Assembly (NCBI GenBank): GCA_035650495.1 | Contig: DASRHK010000122.1 | Location: 1 to 7,899 of the forward strand | Reading direction: 5' to 3' | DNA from: DASRHK01 sp035650495 | GTDB taxonomy: Bacteria; Pseudomonadota; Gammaproteobacteria; Nevskiales; Nevskiaceae | Length of the DNA: 7,899 nt | Shown here: positions 6,797 through 7,899 of the stretch, one piece after another | How the letters are laid out: each line of letters starts with the position of its first letter | How positions within the stretch are numbered: the first letter of the stretch is position 1 | Notes under the pieces: generated by a model | The model's input: the letters and a program-made list of their open reading frames with translations, nothing else | Told to the model about the DNA's origin: nothing | Database searches by the model: none | Position numbers and translations under genes: made by a program

Positions 6797-7899
6797 GCCT
6801 CGAAGCGCGAGATCACCTCGCGCAGAGCGTCGGTGGTGAACGGCTTGGCGATGTAATCGTTCATGCCGGCGGCGAGACACTTCTCGCGATCGCCGCCCAT
6901 CGCGTGCGCCGTCATCGCGATGATCCAGGTGTCCTGATTCGGGCCGTCGTGGTTGCGCACTTCGGCGGTGACGCCGTAGCCGTCGAGATCGGGCATCTGG
7001 CAGTCCATCAGCACGAAGTCGTAGTGCTCCTTCTGCAGCGCGGAGAGCGCGTCGCGGCCGTTGTCGACGAACTCCGCCTGCAGCCCGCAGCGCTTGAGCT
7101 GATGCTGCGCGACCATCTTGTTCACCGGATTGTCTTCCGCGGCGAGGATGCGCCAGCGGCTCGCCGCCTGCGGCGTGGGCGCGGTCGCAGCCGTTGCCGC
7201 TTCGGCCTGCGCCGGTGCGGCATCGCGCGTGAAGCGGACCGTGAACCAGAACGTCGAGCCCTTGCCGGGCTCGCTGTCGACGCCGATCTCGCCGCCCATC
7301 AGCTCGACCAGGCGACGCGAGATCGCCAGCCCGAGCCCGGTACCGCCGTACTTGCGCGTGGTCGAGCCGTCGGCCTGCACGAAGGGCTGGAACAGGCGCG
7401 GCACCACGTCGCGCGGGATGCCGATGCCGCTGTCGGTGACGGCGAAGCGCACGAACACCTCGCCCGCGGTATCGCGCACCAGGCGCGCCGACACGGCGAC
7501 CTGCCCGCGCTCGGTGAACTTGATCGCATTCGAGATCAGATTGGTGAGCACCTGCGACAGGCGCACTGGATCGCCGCGCAGCGCCGGCGGCACCTTGTCG
7601 TCGATCGCAGCCGAGAACTCGAGGCTCTTCGCCGAGCCGGCTTCGCGGCCGATCTGCACCGCGCGCCGGACGATCTCGCGCAGATCCAGCGGCGCCGCCT
7701 CGACCTGCATCATGCCCGCCTCGATCTTGGAGATGTCGAGGATGTCGTTGATGATCGTCAGCAGCGTGCGCGCGCTGTACTGGATGGTTTCCGCGGCGTC
7801 GCGCTGCGCATCGTCGAGCGTGGTGTCGAGCAGGAGCTCGGTCATGCCCATGATGCCGTTCATCGGCGTGCGGATCTCGTGGCTCATGTTGGCGAGGAA
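6784..7899 (-). CDS. Hybrid sensor histidine kinase with C-terminal receiver (5' end cut by window edge)
   Basis: The frame enters from the right edge already inside the HisKA domain: the first visible residues are FLAN followed by MSHEIRTPMNGI. The ATG at 7887 is therefore internal, not the start, and any sensor domains lie outside the window. The visible 371 residues contain the H box (His codon at 7879-7881), DISKIEAGMM, the N box NLISNAIKF, DSGIGI, FQPFVQADGSTTRKYGGTGLGL and the HATPase end GSTFWFTVRF. An Ala/Thr/Pro linker follows, then a receiver domain. The receiver has its acidic pair (AAEDNPVN), phospho-acceptor Asp in LMDCQMPDLDG (codon 7003-7005), MTAHA and the conserved Lys in AKPF. 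All catalytic residues are present. No HPt or DNA-binding domain follows: the protein ends at FEATRH. It is convergent with the PAS kinase. Function and signal are unknown; a separate phosphotransfer protein may accept its phosphate. Confidence 0.93.
   Translation of the reverse strand, partial: FLANMSHEIRTPMNGIMGMTELLLDTTLDDAQRDAAETIQYSARTLLTIINDILDISKIEAGMMQVEAAPLDLREIVRRAVQIGREAGSAKSLEFSAAIDDKVPPALRGDPVRLSQVLTNLISNAIKFTERGQVAVSARLVRDTAGEVFVRFAVTDSGIGIPRDVVPRLFQPFVQADGSTTRKYGGTGLGLAISRRLVELMGGEIGVDSEPGKGSTFWFTVRFTRDAAPAQAEAATAATAPTPQAASRWRILAAEDNPVNKMVAQHQLKRCGLQAEFVDNGRDALSALQKEHYDFVLMDCQMPDLDGYGVTAEVRNHDGPNQDTWIIAMTAHAMGGDREKCLAAGMNDYIAKPFTTDALREVISRFEATRH

Noticed and set aside
7885..7887. 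ATG at 7887 as the start of the hybrid kinase
   Set aside because: The codons before it read F-L-A-N, the conserved lead into MSHEIRTPMNG of the HisKA H box, so the gene continues beyond the window.

Overview
GC-rich chromosomal DNA whose codon use favours G or C at third positions throughout. It is probably from an environmental, aerobic or facultative bacterium; the hybrid kinase and operon style fit Pseudomonadota best, but Acidobacteriota or a similar phylum cannot be excluded. The core is a minus-strand operon for a [NiFe] hydrogenase of the actinobacterial, high-affinity type (HydDB group 1h, formerly group 5), an oxygen-tolerant class known to oxidise H2 at atmospheric concentrations.

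Layout. Bases 4393 down to 1 (minus strand) hold the small subunit, the large subunit, a NifU-like protein without the NifU cysteines, a DUF5947-type cysteine-rich protein, and a conserved hydrogenase-neighbour protein that runs off the left edge. The last four junctions are an 11-base gap, two ATGA overlaps and one 8-base overlap, so the five genes look like one translationally coupled operon. Bases 4584-6775 (plus strand, divergent) hold a hemerythrin-like protein overlapping by GTGA with a soluble PAS-PAS histidine kinase. Bases 6784-7899 (minus strand, convergent with the kinase) hold the C-terminal part of a hybrid histidine kinase with a receiver domain.

The 190-base divergent intergenic region (4394-4583) carries most of the regulatory signal: a sigma-54 (-24/-12) promoter candidate reading into the hydrogenase, a 32-base composite palindrome, a short hairpin at the predicted transcription start, two copies of CACTAGTC, and a hairpin over the ribosome binding site of the hemerythrin gene.

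Proposed logic (inference): the hydrogenase feeds electrons from H2 into the cell. The hemerythrin/PAS-kinase pair, which may sense O2, redox state or energy state, could control its sigma-54 promoter through an NtrC/HoxA-like activator encoded elsewhere. Maturation genes (hyp genes, large-subunit endopeptidase) are not in the window and probably lie beyond the left edge or elsewhere.
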